64,000 nt of DNA. Origin: Nitrospirillum viridazoti CBAmc. Lineage in GTDB: Bacteria > Pseudomonadota > Alphaproteobacteria > Azospirillales > Azospirillaceae. Both the position numbers and the translations under genes were made by a program. The DNA is taken from NCBI RefSeq assembly GCF_000730165.1, contig NZ_CP022110.1:736501-800500 (forward strand). Direction: 5' to 3'. Below, piece after piece: positions 29,595-39,091 of this stretch. Each line of letters starts with the position of its first letter. Position 1 is the stretch's first letter. Below the pieces are notes generated by a model that did no database searches, had not been told where the DNA came from, and saw nothing but the letters and a program-made list of their open reading frames with translations.

Positions 29595-30197
29595 ATGGCC
29601 AAGGTTCTCGTCCTCTACTACAGCAGCTACGGCCACGTCCAAACCATGGCCAAGGCCGTGGCCGAGGGCGCCAGGTCGGTGGCTGGCACCGAGGTGGTGG
29701 TGAAGCGCGTGCCCGAGACCATGCCGCTGGACGTGGCGCAGAAGGCGCACGTGAAGCTGGACCAGGAGGCCCCCATCGCCACGGTGGATGAGCTGCCGGA
29801 GTACGACGCCATCATCTTCGGCACCCCCACCCGCTTCGGCATGATGGCCTCGCAAATGCGCAGCTTCCTGGACCAGACGGGCGGCCTGTGGTTCAAGGGC
29901 GCCTTGATTGGCAAGGTCGGCAGCGTGTTCGTGTCCTCCGCCACCCAGCATGGCGGCCAGGAAAGCACCATCCTGTCCTTCCACACCACGCTGCTGCACC
30001 AGGGCATGGTGGTCGTAGGCCTGCCCTACAGCTTCCAGGGCCAGACCGACAATTCCCAGGTGACGGGCGGCAGCCCCTATGGCGCCACCACCATCGCCAA
30101 CGGCGACGGTTCGCGCCAGCCCAGCGAGAACGAGCTCGCCGGTGCCCGCTTCCAGGGCGCCCACGTGGCTGGCATCGCCGCCAAGCTGGCCGGTTGA
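29595..30197 (+). CDS. wrbA: NAD(P)H:quinone oxidoreductase WrbA
   Basis: Flavodoxin-like FMN enzyme that reduces quinones by two electrons, protecting against redox cycling. ATG 29595 (200 aa) has GGAG six bases upstream and gives the family start [14 protein letters not shown]. The sequence contains [36 protein letters not shown], and [11 protein letters not shown], all diagnostic. It has its own strong terminator and is divergent from a LysR gene. Confidence 0.97.
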   Translation: MAKVLVLYYSSYGHVQTMAKAVAEGARSVAGTEVVVKRVPETMPLDVAQKAHVKLDQEAPIATVDELPEYDAIIFGTPTRFGMMASQMRSFLDQTGGLWFKGALIGKVGSVFVSSATQHGGQESTILSFHTTLLHQGMVVVGLPYSFQGQTDNSQVTGGSPYGATTIANGDGSRQPSENELAGARFQGAHVAGIAAKLAG

Positions 30198-30228
30198 TCG
30201 GTCTGGCTCAGACTGTTCAATTCAGCGG

Positions 30229-30265
30229 CGGGCCGTCCCTTACCGGGGCGGCCCGTTCGCTTTTT
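30229..30265 (+). terminator. terminator of wrbA
   Basis: CGGGCCGTCCC (30229-30239) pairs with GGGGCGGCCCG (30245-30255), 11 bp with one G-U, loop TTACC, then TTTTT at 30261-30265. Confidence 0.85.
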
Positions 30266-30339
30266 CAAGGATCGCTTGCGGTTCCGGCACCGCCGTCTCA
30301 TATCCTGCCCACCATCTTGAATGCGAAGGGGATAGGGGA

Positions 30340-30726
30340 ATGCTCACTGCGGATGCCCGGCTGCGGGTGGCGATTGCGGGTGTCATTGGCGCGCTGGCGG
30401 TGGCGGCCGGCGCCTATGCCGTTCACGGCTTGGCGTCCGTGCGCGACGCCCATGCCGTGGGCCTGTGGCAGACCGCCAGCCAGTACCAGCTGATGCATGT
30501 CGCAGCCGCCGTGGCCACCACGCTGGGTGGGCATCTGCTCCACCGATCTTTCGCGACCCTGGCCGGCTGGCTGTTCCTGCTGGGCGCGGTCCTTTTCGGC
30601 GGCGCGCTCTATGGTCTGGGGTGGTGGGGTCCCAGCGCGCTGGGGGCCGTGGCGCCCCTGGGCGGCTTCAGTTTCATCCTGGGCTGGCTGTTCCTGGCCG
30701 CCGCCGCCGTGAAGGCGCCGCGATGA
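30340..30726 (+). CDS. DUF423-family small membrane protein
   Basis: The 128-aa protein has four hydrophobic segments and the DUF423 pattern: GALAVAAGAYAVHGL at the N-terminus, WQTASQYQLMHVAAA, and GGALYGLGWWGPSALGAVAPLGG. Function is unknown; the fold resembles other four-helix membrane proteins. Purine-rich GAAGGGGATAGGGG precedes the ATG. The stop overlaps the start of the TusA-like gene (ATGA), so the two are coupled. Confidence 0.85.
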   Translation: MLTADARLRVAIAGVIGALAVAAGAYAVHGLASVRDAHAVGLWQTASQYQLMHVAAAVATTLGGHLLHRSFATLAGWLFLLGAVLFGGALYGLGWWGPSALGAVAPLGGFSFILGWLFLAAAAVKAPR

Positions 30727-30959
30727 GCGGGGATCGCAGCCTGGACGCCAAGGGCCTGGTCTGCCCCCTGCCGGTCCTGCGGGCGCGCAAGGCCCTGATG
30801 GCCATGGCGCCGGGGGATATCCTGACCTTGCTTGCCACTGACCAGGCCTCCCGGCGCGACGTGCCCGCCTTCTGCCAGTCTGCCGGCCACGCCCTGCTGT
30901 CCGCCGATGAGGTGGACGGGGTGCTGACCTTCACGATACGCCGGGCTGGTCCGGCCTGA
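30723..30959 (+). CDS. TusA/SirA-family sulfur carrier protein
   Basis: A 78-aa cytoplasmic protein with the CPxP motif (LVCPLPVLRARKAL, Cys14) that carries persulfide sulfur in TusA, followed by the DILTLLATDQASRRDVPAFC strand-helix and a second cysteine. It overlaps the DUF423 gene by four bases. True TusA acts in tRNA thiolation; whether this is TusA, a YeeD/YedF-like carrier or another member is not decided by sequence alone. Confidence 0.88.
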   Translation: MSGDRSLDAKGLVCPLPVLRARKALMAMAPGDILTLLATDQASRRDVPAFCQSAGHALLSADEVDGVLTFTIRRAGPA

Positions 30960-31068
30960 TCTGGATCATTCTTCGGTAACGGCTGCCGGTAAGGCACTGG
31001 CGGCCGGCCGGCCGCATCGGTGATGATGCCGGCTTAATAATAAGCGGGCATGCGAGGAAACGGTCACC

Positions 31069-31998
31069 ATGGCGACGGCGTTGTTCACCCACTGGTCCTG
31101 CCTGGAACATGAGACGGGGCCGGGCCACCCGGAAAACCCCGGCCGTCTGTCGGCCGTGCTGCGCGCGCTGGACGCCGAGCGTTTCCAATACCTGGACCGC
31201 CGGCAGGCGCCGCGCGCCACGCTGGACCAGGTGGAACGGGTGCACACCCCCGACCTGGTGGCCCGCCTGCAGGCCGCGACCCCCATCACCGGCATCGTGT
31301 CGCTGGACGGCGACACCGTTCTGTCCCCCGGCTCGTTCGAGGCGGCGCTGCATGCCGCCGGGGCCGTTTGCGCCGCGGTGGACGCGGTGATGGCGGGCGA
31401 GGTGCGCAACGCCTTTTGTGCCATCCGCCCGCCGGGTCATCATGCGGAGCCGGGGCAGTCCATGGGCTTCTGCCTGTTCAACAATGTCGGCATCGGGGCG
31501 GAGCATGCGCGCTTCGCCCACGGCCTGCGGCGCGTCGCCATCGTCGATTTCGACGTGCACCACGGCAACGGCAGCCAGACCCTGGCGGAACATGACCCCG
31601 ACCTGTTCTATGGATCCACCCATGAGTGGCCCCTCTACCCCGGCACCGGCGCCCTGGGCGACCGGGGGGATTACGGCACGGTGGTGAACGTACTGTTGCG
31701 CGCGGGTTCCACCGGCGCGGAATTTCGCGCCGGCATGACGTCGCGGCTGTTGCCGGCCCTGGACGCTTTCGCCCCGGAACTTATCTTCATTTCCGCCGGT
31801 TTCGACGCCCACCGGGCCGACCCGCTGGCCGACCTCGCCTTGGTCGAGGATGATTTCGCCTGGGCGACGGCCGAAATCGCGGCCATCGCCGACCGTCATT
31901 GCCGGGGCCGCTTGGTCTCCTCGCTGGAAGGGGGCTATGATCCGACGGCGCTGGCGTCCTGCGTCGCCGCCCATGTGGGCACGCTGATGGAGGTGTGA
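31069..31998 (+). CDS. histone deacetylase-like amidohydrolase
   Basis: Zinc-dependent class II HDAC-type enzyme (309 aa); in bacteria it acts on acetylpolyamines or acetyl-lysine proteins. The active site is complete: His124-His125 in RPPGHHAEPG, zinc ligands Asp162 and His164 in DFDVHHGNG, the Asp in SAGFDAHRADP and the Tyr in EGGYDP. Start ATG 31069 with GAGGAAA upstream. It is the first of a same-strand run with xseB-ispA-dxs-tlyA. Substrate unknown. Confidence 0.93.
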   Translation: MATALFTHWSCLEHETGPGHPENPGRLSAVLRALDAERFQYLDRRQAPRATLDQVERVHTPDLVARLQAATPITGIVSLDGDTVLSPGSFEAALHAAGAVCAAVDAVMAGEVRNAFCAIRPPGHHAEPGQSMGFCLFNNVGIGAEHARFAHGLRRVAIVDFDVHHGNGSQTLAEHDPDLFYGSTHEWPLYPGTGALGDRGDYGTVVNVLLRAGSTGAEFRAGMTSRLLPALDAFAPELIFISAGFDAHRADPLADLALVEDDFAWATAEIAAIADRHCRGRLVSSLEGGYDPTALASCVAAHVGTLMEV

Positions 31999-32156
31999 GG
32001 AGGCGGGACGCCAAGTCCCCGCCCGTGATAGGACAGCCTCCCGGCCAGGATGCTTGCGGCGGGGTGCCGCCCGGTCCTACAGTCGCCTGCCTGTGATTTA
32101 CGGCGCCGCTGGCGCCGTTGCCGTTTTGCCGTTCCAAGCGTTGATGTGGACACCCT

Positions 32157-32408
32157 ATGACTGAACTGACCCTGCCGGCCGATATCAAGGCCATGAGTTT
32201 CGAGGACGCCTTGGGTGAGCTGGAGCGCATCGTGCGCCAGCTGGAGGACGGCAAGGCCAAGCTGGACGACGCCATCGGTTTTTATGAGCGCGGCACCCTG
32301 CTGAAGCGCCATTGCGAGGGGAAGCTGCGGGAGGCCCAGGAAAAGGTCGACCGTATCACCCTGGGCGGTGACGGAACGGTGGGCACGGAACCGGCCCGCA
32401 TCGATTAA
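32157..32408 (+). CDS. xseB: exodeoxyribonuclease VII small subunit
   Basis: Small subunit of ExoVII, which degrades single-stranded DNA. At 83 aa it matches the family: SFEDALGELERIVRQLEDG and LDDAIGFYERGTLLKRHCEGKLREAQEKVDRI. The large subunit xseA is not in the window. The order xseB-ispA-dxs is widespread in proteobacteria. Thirty bases separate it from ispA. Confidence 0.96.
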   Translation: MTELTLPADIKAMSFEDALGELERIVRQLEDGKAKLDDAIGFYERGTLLKRHCEGKLREAQEKVDRITLGGDGTVGTEPARID

Positions 32409-32438
32409 GCCCGTACCCTTTCGCCCGAGTATGCCCTG

Positions 32439-33338
32439 ATGCCCAGCTTGCCCAAAACCCTTACCGCCGCCATGGCGGACACCGTCGAACAGGTGGAAAC
32501 CGCGATCGACATCCTGCTGCCCCGCAGCAGCATGGCGGAAGCCAAGCTGTACGAGGCCATGCGCTACGGCTGCCTGGGCGGGGGCAAGCGGCTGCGGCCC
32601 TTCCTGGTCATGGAAAGCGCCCGCCTGTTCGGTGTCAGCCCGGCCTGCGCCCTGCGCGTGGCGGCGGCGGTGGAATTCGTCCATTGCTATTCCCTGATTC
32701 ACGACGACCTGCCGGCCATGGACGACGCCAGCCTGCGGCGCGGCCGGGCCACAGTGCACCGCCAGTTCGACGAGGCCACGGCCATCCTGGCGGGCGACGC
32801 CCTGCTGACCGCCGCGTTCGAGGTCATGACCGACCCGGAGACGCATGAGGATCCCCGGGTGCGCTGCGCCCTGGTCTCCGCCCTGGCCAAGGCCTCCGGC
32901 CCGCGCGGCATGGTGGGCGGCCAGATGCTGGACCTGATCGCCGAAACCCAGCCCTTGGACATCGGCGCCATCACCCGGCTGCAGCGGATGAAGACGGGCG
33001 AGCTGATCGCCTTCGCCGCCACGGCCGGCGCCATCCTGGGCCGGGCCTCGCCGCCTCAGTTCCACGCCCTGCAGGCCTACGCCCACGATTTGGGTCTGGC
33101 CTTCCAGATCGCCGACGACCTGTTGGACGTGGAAGGGACGGAGGCCGAAACCGGCAAGTCCGTGGGCCGCGACAAGCCGGCGGGCAAGGCGACCTTCGTG
33201 TCCATCCTGGGGCTGGAACGGGCCCGCGACCAGGCCGGCCGGCTGGCCGACCAGGCCACGCGGCATCTGGAGATTTTCGAGGGCCGGGCGTCGATGTTGC
33301 AGGCGGTGGCGCGCTTCGTTGTGGATCGGCGGTCTTAA
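32439..33338 (+). CDS. ispA: farnesyl diphosphate synthase (polyprenyl synthetase)
   Basis: Cytoplasmic prenyltransferase that builds C15 farnesyl-PP from IPP and DMAPP/GPP. The 299-aa protein has the first aspartate-rich motif DDLPAMDD (89-96), with the two-residue insertion typical of bacterial type II FPP synthases, the second DD motif in AFQIADDLLDVEG, and GGKRLRPF upstream. It is 27 bases ahead of dxs. Confidence 0.96.
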   Translation: MPSLPKTLTAAMADTVEQVETAIDILLPRSSMAEAKLYEAMRYGCLGGGKRLRPFLVMESARLFGVSPACALRVAAAVEFVHCYSLIHDDLPAMDDASLRRGRATVHRQFDEATAILAGDALLTAAFEVMTDPETHEDPRVRCALVSALAKASGPRGMVGGQMLDLIAETQPLDIGAITRLQRMKTGELIAFAATAGAILGRASPPQFHALQAYAHDLGLAFQIADDLLDVEGTEAETGKSVGRDKPAGKATFVSILGLERARDQAGRLADQATRHLEIFEGRASMLQAVARFVVDRRS

Positions 33339-33365
33339 AAGAAAAGTTTGATTGGGAGCCGATGA

Positions 33366-35282
33366 ATGGCGACGAAGACCCCGTTGTTGGACCAGTGTCC
33401 GACGCCTGAGCGCCTGCGCGCGCTGCGCCCTGAGCAGCTGCGGCAGGTGGCGGACGAGCTGCGGTCCGAGACCATCGACGCGGTGTCGGTGACGGGTGGG
33501 CACCTGGGTGCCGGCCTGGGTGTTGTGGAACTGACGGTGGCGCTGCACTACGTGTTCGACACGCCGGCGGACCGCATCATCTGGGACGTGGGGCACCAGG
33601 CCTATCCGCACAAGATCCTGACGGGCCGGCGCGACCGCATCCGCACGCTGCGCCAGGGCGGGGGCCTGTCTGGCTTCACCCGCCGGTCGGAGAGCGCGTA
33701 CGACCCGTTTGGTGCCGCGCACAGCTCCACCTCCATCTCGGCCGGGCTGGGCATGGCGGTGGCGCGCGACCTGGCGGGCGGGAACAACCACGTCATCGCC
33801 GTGATCGGCGACGGGTCGATCTCGGCCGGCATGGCGTACGAGGCCATGAACAACGCTGGGGCCCTGGGCTCGCGCCTGGTGGTGATCCTGAACGACAACG
33901 ACATGTCGATCGCCCCGCCGGTGGGTGCCGTGTCGGGCTACCTGGCCAAGTTGGTCAGCAGCAGCCAGTACCGCAACCTGCGGGACATCGGCCGGCAGGT
34001 GGCGGAACACCTGCCCCGTCCGCTGCAGAACGCGGCGCGGCGGGTTGAGGAATACGCCCGCGGCATGGTCATGGGCGGGACGCTGTTCGAGGAGCTGGGC
34101 TTCTACTACGTCGGCCCCATCGACGGGCACGACCTGGACCAGCTGGTGCCCATCCTGGAGAACATCCGGGACGAGCCGAACGGCCGGCCGGTTCTGATCC
34201 ACGCGGTGACGCAGAAGGGCAAGGGCTACGCGCCGGCCGAGGCCTCGGCCGACAAGCTGCACGCGGTGGGCCGCTTCGATGTGGTGACGGGCGCCCAGGC
34301 CAAGGCCAAGGCGAACGCGCCGACCTACACCCGTGTCTTCGCCGACGCCCTGATGAAGGAGGCCAAGGCCGACGACAAGGTGGTGGCGATCACGGCGGCG
34401 ATGCCGTCGGGCACGGGACTGGACCTGTTCGGCCAGGCTTTCCCCACGCGCACCTTCGACGTGGGCATCGCGGAGCAGCACGCGGTGACCTTCGCGGCCG
34501 GCATGGCGACGGAGGGGTACAAGCCCTTCGTGGCCATCTACTCGACCTTCCTGCAGCGCGGGTACGACCAGCTGGTGCACGACGTGTCGATCCAGAACCT
34601 GCCGGTGCGCTTCGCCATGGACCGGGCGGGCCTGGTGGGGGCGGACGGCGCGACGCACGCGGGCGCGTTCGACCTGGCCTACCTGTGCTGCCTGCCCAAC
34701 ATGGTGGTGATGGCGGCGGCGGACGAGGCGGAGCTGGTGCACATGGTGGCGACCAGCGTGGCCTATGACGCCGGCCCCATCGCGCTGCGCTATCCGCGCG
34801 GCGAGGGCGTGGGCGTGGAGATGCCGGAGAAGGGCGAGGTTCTGCCCATCGGCAAGGGCCGCATTGTCCGTGAGGGCAACACCGTGGCCATCCTGAGCCT
34901 GGGCACGCGCCTGGGCGAGGCGTGCAAGGCCGCCGAGGATCTGGCGGCGCGGGGCCTGTCGACGACGGTGGCGGACGCGCGCTTCGCCAAGCCGATCGAC
35001 CGGGAACTGGTGCGCCGGCTGGCGGTTGGGCACGAGGTGCTGGTGACCATCGAGGAAGGCTCGGTGGGCGGCTTCGGCGCGCAGGTCATGCAGTTCCTGG
35101 CGGAGGAGGGGCTGTTCGACAGCGGCCTGAAGTTCCGCCCCATGGTGCTGCCCGACCGCTACCAGGAACACGACAACCCGGCCAAGCAGTATGACGAGGC
35201 CGGCCTCAACGCCAACGGCATCGTCGATACCGTGCTCAAGGCGCTGGGGAGCCAGGCGGCGGCGCGGACGCCCAACGCCTGA
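33366..35282 (+). CDS. dxs: 1-deoxy-D-xylulose-5-phosphate synthase
   Basis: Thiamine-diphosphate enzyme joining pyruvate and glyceraldehyde-3-phosphate, the first step of the MEP isoprenoid pathway. At 638 aa it has [16 protein letters not shown], the ThDP/Mg motif [18 protein letters not shown] and the transketolase pyrimidine-binding domain with [11 protein letters not shown]. Its stop shares one base with the tlyA start. Together with ispA upstream it forms an isoprenoid operon. Confidence 0.98.
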   Translation: MATKTPLLDQCPTPERLRALRPEQLRQVADELRSETIDAVSVTGGHLGAGLGVVELTVALHYVFDTPADRIIWDVGHQAYPHKILTGRRDRIRTLRQGGGLSGFTRRSESAYDPFGAAHSSTSISAGLGMAVARDLAGGNNHVIAVIGDGSISAGMAYEAMNNAGALGSRLVVILNDNDMSIAPPVGAVSGYLAKLVSSSQYRNLRDIGRQVAEHLPRPLQNAARRVEEYARGMVMGGTLFEELGFYYVGPIDGHDLDQLVPILENIRDEPNGRPVLIHAVTQKGKGYAPAEASADKLHAVGRFDVVTGAQAKAKANAPTYTRVFADALMKEAKADDKVVAITAAMPSGTGLDLFGQAFPTRTFDVGIAEQHAVTFAAGMATEGYKPFVAIYSTFLQRGYDQLVHDVSIQNLPVRFAMDRAGLVGADGATHAGAFDLAYLCCLPNMVVMAAADEAELVHMVATSVAYDAGPIALRYPRGEGVGVEMPEKGEVLPIGKGRIVREGNTVAILSLGTRLGEACKAAEDLAARGLSTTVADARFAKPIDRELVRRLAVGHEVLVTIEEGSVGGFGAQVMQFLAEEGLFDSGLKFRPMVLPDRYQEHDNPAKQYDEAGLNANGIVDTVLKALGSQAAARTPNA

Positions 35283-36052
35283 TGTCGGAAGAAAGCTCGC
35301 AGAAGGCCCAGAAGCCGGGAAAAATCCGCGTGGACCAGGCCCTGGTGGAACGCGGTCTGGTGGAAAGCCGCGCCCGGGCCCAGGCCCTGGTGCTGGCCGG
35401 CCTGGTCTATGCCGACACCCTGCGCATCGACAAGCCAGGCCAGACCATCCCCGCCGACAAGCCCCTGACCTTAAAGGGCCAGGACCATCCCTGGGTGTCG
35501 CGGGGCGGGCTGAAACTGGTGCATGGCCTGGATCATTTCGGATTCGATCCAACGGGTGTCACCGCCATCGACGTGGGCGCCAGCACCGGTGGCTTCACTG
35601 ACGTGCTGCTGACGCGGGGGGCGGCCAAGGTCTATGCCGTCGACGTGGGCCACGGCCAGCTGGCGTGGAAGTTGCGCACCGACCCGCGTGTCGTGGTCAT
35701 GGAAAAGACCAACGCCCGGCACCTGACCAGCAATGAGATTCCCGACCCCATCGGCATGGTGGTGTGCGATGCCAGCTTCATCGGCCTCGCCACCGTGCTG
35801 CCGGCGGCCCTGGACCTGGTGCGGCCCGGCGGCCGGCTGGTGGCCCTGATCAAGCCGCAGTTCGAGGTGGGCAAAGGCCGCGTGGGCAAGGGCGGCGTGG
35901 TGCGGGAACCCGAACTGCATCAGGAGGTCTGCGACACCGTGGTTGCCTGGCTGTCCGCCCGCCCCGGCTGGACGGTCCTGGGCGTGGACCCCAGCCCCAT
36001 CCTGGGCCCCGAGGGCAACAGGGAGTTCCTGATCGGCGCCCGGCGCGACTGA
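35282..36052 (+). CDS. tlyA: TlyA-family rRNA 2'-O-methyltransferase
   Basis: SAM-dependent methyltransferase; TlyA of mycobacteria modifies 16S and 23S rRNA, and the older haemolysin name is misleading. The 256-aa protein has an N-terminal S4 RNA-binding domain (about 12-75, IRVDQALVERGLVESRARAQ) and an FtsJ/RrmJ-type methyltransferase domain with the SAM motif DVGASTGGFTDVLL. It is coupled to dxs (TGATG). Confidence 0.94.
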   Translation: MSEESSQKAQKPGKIRVDQALVERGLVESRARAQALVLAGLVYADTLRIDKPGQTIPADKPLTLKGQDHPWVSRGGLKLVHGLDHFGFDPTGVTAIDVGASTGGFTDVLLTRGAAKVYAVDVGHGQLAWKLRTDPRVVVMEKTNARHLTSNEIPDPIGMVVCDASFIGLATVLPAALDLVRPGGRLVALIKPQFEVGKGRVGKGGVVREPELHQEVCDTVVAWLSARPGWTVLGVDPSPILGPEGNREFLIGARRD

Positions 36053-36102
36053 TGCGCCGCCGACTGCCGCGCCGCGACTGATGCGCCACCAATGGGGGGC
36101 GC

Positions 36103-36960
36103 TCAGCGCGGATCGAGTAGCGCCAGCGCGTCGGCCGTGGAGGCGGTGACCCGCACCTGGCCCTGGCCATCCGTGATGGTCACCTTGCCGTCCGGCGTGT
36201 CACGCAAGCCCCGCAGCAGGGCCTCGCGTCCGGCGGCCTCGGGTGAGGCGCGCTTGCGCCGGCCCAGTTGGTTGGCGGCCTCGATCAGGATGGAAAAGCC
36301 GATGGCGGCGTAGAGGTAGCCCTTGGGAATGTGCAGGCCCAGGCCCTCCGCCACCAGGCTGAAGCCGATCATCAGCAGAAAGCCCAGGCCCAGGATGATG
36401 ACGGTGGGGTGGCGGGAGATGAAGGCCATCAGCGGCTTGGACGCCACCAGCATGACGCCCATGGCGATGCAGACGGCCGCCACCATGATGGGCAACTCAT
36501 CCACCATGCCCACCGCGGTGATGACGCTGTCCAGTGAGAACACCGCGTCCAGCAGCACGATCTGCACCACCGACCGCCAGAAGGCATTGGCCGCGGCGCT
36601 GGGCTTGGGGGATTTGTGCCCCGCGCCCCCCTCCAGCCGCTCATGCAGCTCCATCGTGCCCTTGGCCAGCAGGAAGGCGCCACCCAGCACCAGAATCAGG
36701 TCGCGTCCCGACAGGGCGAACCCGGCCACGCTGAACAGTGGCTGGGTCAGCGTCACAATCCAGGAGATGGAGAACAGCAGCAGCAGGCGCATGATCAGCG
36801 CCAAGGACAGGCCCACCAGGCGCACGCGGTTGCGCTGCTCCGCCGGCAGCTTGTCGGCGACGATGGCGATGAAGACCAGATTGTCGATGCCGAGGACGAC
36901 CTCGAGGGAGACCAGGGTCAAGAGCCCGAGCCAAATGCCGGGATCGGCAAGGAAGTCCAT
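36103..36960 (-). CDS. TerC-family integral membrane protein
   Basis: The 285-aa protein (ATG 36960; an in-frame TTG one codon upstream is discarded) has about seven membrane spans and the TerC signatures [15 protein letters not shown] and [17 protein letters not shown] with their membrane-embedded Asp residues, linked to manganese export. A cytoplasmic tail of about 60 residues follows. It runs leftward, convergent with tlyA. The tellurium label should not be taken literally. Confidence 0.93.
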   Translation of the reverse strand: MDFLADPGIWLGLLTLVSLEVVLGIDNLVFIAIVADKLPAEQRNRVRLVGLSLALIMRLLLLFSISWIVTLTQPLFSVAGFALSGRDLILVLGGAFLLAKGTMELHERLEGGAGHKSPKPSAAANAFWRSVVQIVLLDAVFSLDSVITAVGMVDELPIMVAAVCIAMGVMLVASKPLMAFISRHPTVIILGLGFLLMIGFSLVAEGLGLHIPKGYLYAAIGFSILIEAANQLGRRKRASPEAAGREALLRGLRDTPDGKVTITDGQGQVRVTASTADALALLDPR

Positions 36961-37041
36961 CAATGGGGCCTGTTCGTTGTGAGCTTGTCAGATAGGGACG
37001 ATTTGCCGCACCTGCCAGAGTGGGCCCCCATCAATCCAAAA

Positions 37042-37077
37042 GAAGACCCCCGGCCCGGGAGGCCCAGGCCGGGGGTC
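37042..37077 (-). terminator. terminator of sppA
   Basis: GACCCCCGGCC (37045-37055) and GGCCGGGGGTC (37067-37077) form an 11-bp stem; on the minus strand TTCTTTTGG follows. It is 15 bases beyond the sppA stop. Confidence 0.75.
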
Positions 37078-37091
37078 GTTTCCCGCCGCGG

Positions 37092-38894
37092 TCAGCGGGC
37101 GGCGCCGTTGACGCTGAGGTCCGGCATCATCAGCACCTGTTCCTGCCGCTTGGCGGCGCGGACCATGGGCTGCACCATGTCCAGCAGGGGGCCGTAGTCG
37201 GCCAGCACCTTCTCCGCCCCGCGCGCCTGGGCCACGCTGGCCATTTCCGCCGCCGCCTTGCCGTTGAACAGGTCCAGCACCATCTCGTACCCGCTCTTGG
37301 GCCGGGGGAACTGGACGATGTGCAGGTCGGCGTTGCCGGGAATGCCCGCCACCTGCCGCACTTGCTGCAGGGCGATGTCATAGCCGCCCAGGGCGTCCAC
37401 CAGGCCCAGATCCTTGGCCTGGCGGCCGGTGTAGACGCGGCCCTTGGCCAGCTCGCGCACCTTGTCGATGTCCAGCTTGCGGCCCTTGGCCACGCCCTCG
37501 GTGAACTGGGCGTAGATGGCGTCCAGCATGGCGTCCTGGCGGGCGGCCTCGCTGTCGGTGTAGGGGCTGGCCGGGCTCCAGATCGTGGCGTTGGCGCCCC
37601 GCGTCACCTGGTCCACGCCCACGCCCAGCTTGTCGGCCAGGCCCTTGGCCACGAACTTGCCGCCCAGCACGCCGATGGACCCGGTCAGGGTGCCCGGCAG
37701 GGCGACGATGCGGTCGGCATCCATGGCGACCCAATAGCCGCCGGACCCCGCCACGTCGCCCATGGAGATGACGACGGGCTTGCCGGCCTTGCGCGCCCGG
37801 TCCACCGCGTGGCGCACGGTTTCCGATCCCACGGGGCTGCCGCCCGGGCTGTTCACTCGGAACAGGATGGCCTTGACGTTGGACTGTTCGATGGCGGTGT
37901 CGAAGGCGTCGGCGATGCGGTTGGCGGCGAATGACGGCTCGTCATTGAAGGCGCCGCCGTCCTTGCCGCCGCGCACGATCTCACCCTCGCCCACGATCAG
38001 GGCGACGGTGGGGCCCTGGGTGTAGGCGCTGCCGGCGATCTTGCCGTAGGTCAGCAGGTCGACCGTGTCGGCGCCGGCGGCCTTGCCGCCCGCCCGCTCC
38101 TTGGCGGCAGCCTCCACCTCATCGAAATAGCCCAGCTTGTCCACCAGCTTGGACGCCAGCGCCTCGCTGTCCAGCAGGGGGGCGTGGTCGATGGCGGCCT
38201 TCACCGCGTCGGGGTTCAGGTGGCGGCCATCGGCGATGCCCAGCACCATCTGGTCGTAGATGTCGCCGGCCAGGCTTTCCGTCATCTCGCGGTTGGCGGG
38301 GGTGGCCTGCTTCTCGGCGAACATCTCGGCCGCTGTCTTGTAGTCGGCGCGCTTGGAGATCTGTGGCTGCACGCCGATGCTGTCCAAGGCGCCCCGGAAG
38401 AAGGTCTGGGTGACGGCGATGCCGGTGATGCCCACCGTGCCCACCGGTTGCAGCCACACCTGGTCGAAGGCGCTGGCGAGGTAGTAGGGGGTCATGCCGC
38501 TGCCGGCGTCGCCGTAGCTTTCGGCATGGATGTAGGCGAAGCGGCCGGTGGCGCGGAAGCGGGCGATGGCGTCGCGCAGTTCCTGCGTGGTGCCGATGCC
38601 CTGGCTGGCGTTGCCGACCTTGGCCACCAGGCCCTTGACCTTGGGGTCGCGGCCGGCCTGTTCCAGCGCGTCGATCACCTCGCGCACGCTGCCGCGGCGG
38701 CTGGTGAGAAGGCTGGACCAGCCGTCCTCGCCCGGCGCCTCCGCCAAGGGTCGCTCGAAGTTGAACTCCAGCACCACGGACTGGGGCAGGGTGGGTTGCT
38801 TGTCCTTCGCCTTGATGGCCAACAGGATCAATCCCGCCGTCAGCAGGACCCCGAACAGGCCGATAAGGGCGAACAACCGGACGATGAAACGCAT
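37092..38894 (-). CDS. sppA: signal peptide peptidase SppA, 67-kDa type
   Basis: Membrane-anchored serine protease that degrades cleaved signal peptides on the periplasmic side. The 600-aa protein has an N-terminal anchor (about 5-28) and two S49 domains in tandem, as in E. coli SppA. The catalytic lysine is Lys186 (KRADYKTAAE) in the first half and the nucleophile is Ser384 (GDVAGSGGYW) in the second, the split dyad expected for the long form. Confidence 0.96.
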   Translation of the reverse strand: MRFIVRLFALIGLFGVLLTAGLILLAIKAKDKQPTLPQSVVLEFNFERPLAEAPGEDGWSSLLTSRRGSVREVIDALEQAGRDPKVKGLVAKVGNASQGIGTTQELRDAIARFRATGRFAYIHAESYGDAGSGMTPYYLASAFDQVWLQPVGTVGITGIAVTQTFFRGALDSIGVQPQISKRADYKTAAEMFAEKQATPANREMTESLAGDIYDQMVLGIADGRHLNPDAVKAAIDHAPLLDSEALASKLVDKLGYFDEVEAAAKERAGGKAAGADTVDLLTYGKIAGSAYTQGPTVALIVGEGEIVRGGKDGGAFNDEPSFAANRIADAFDTAIEQSNVKAILFRVNSPGGSPVGSETVRHAVDRARKAGKPVVISMGDVAGSGGYWVAMDADRIVALPGTLTGSIGVLGGKFVAKGLADKLGVGVDQVTRGANATIWSPASPYTDSEAARQDAMLDAIYAQFTEGVAKGRKLDIDKVRELAKGRVYTGRQAKDLGLVDALGGYDIALQQVRQVAGIPGNADLHIVQFPRPKSGYEMVLDLFNGKAAAEMASVAQARGAEKVLADYGPLLDMVQPMVRAAKRQEQVLMMPDLSVNGAAR

Positions 38895-39091
38895 GAACGC
38901 GGTTCCTGGAAGCCGTAAAATCCGGCTGCCATACCACCACAGCGCGTGAGGCTTGCCAAGGCGGCCGGGCGGTAGGGCCGCTTAGGCGGACCCATGCCCT
39001 TCTGTGCCTTCATGTCTATGCCCACCCTTTCGGCCTTTCGGCCGAGGCCGGCGTTGGCGAAGCGGGGGAGGAAGGGGTAAGGTCCGCGCTC

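Noticed and set aside
31935-35552. A 1205-codon open frame on the minus strand across xseB-ispA-dxs
   Set aside because: It crosses four well-supported genes on the other strand and has no recognisable domain; it arises from GC skew.
36103-36960. Tellurite resistance determinant
   Set aside because: The gene is a TerC-family protein, but no other ter genes are near, and the family is mainly linked to manganese export.
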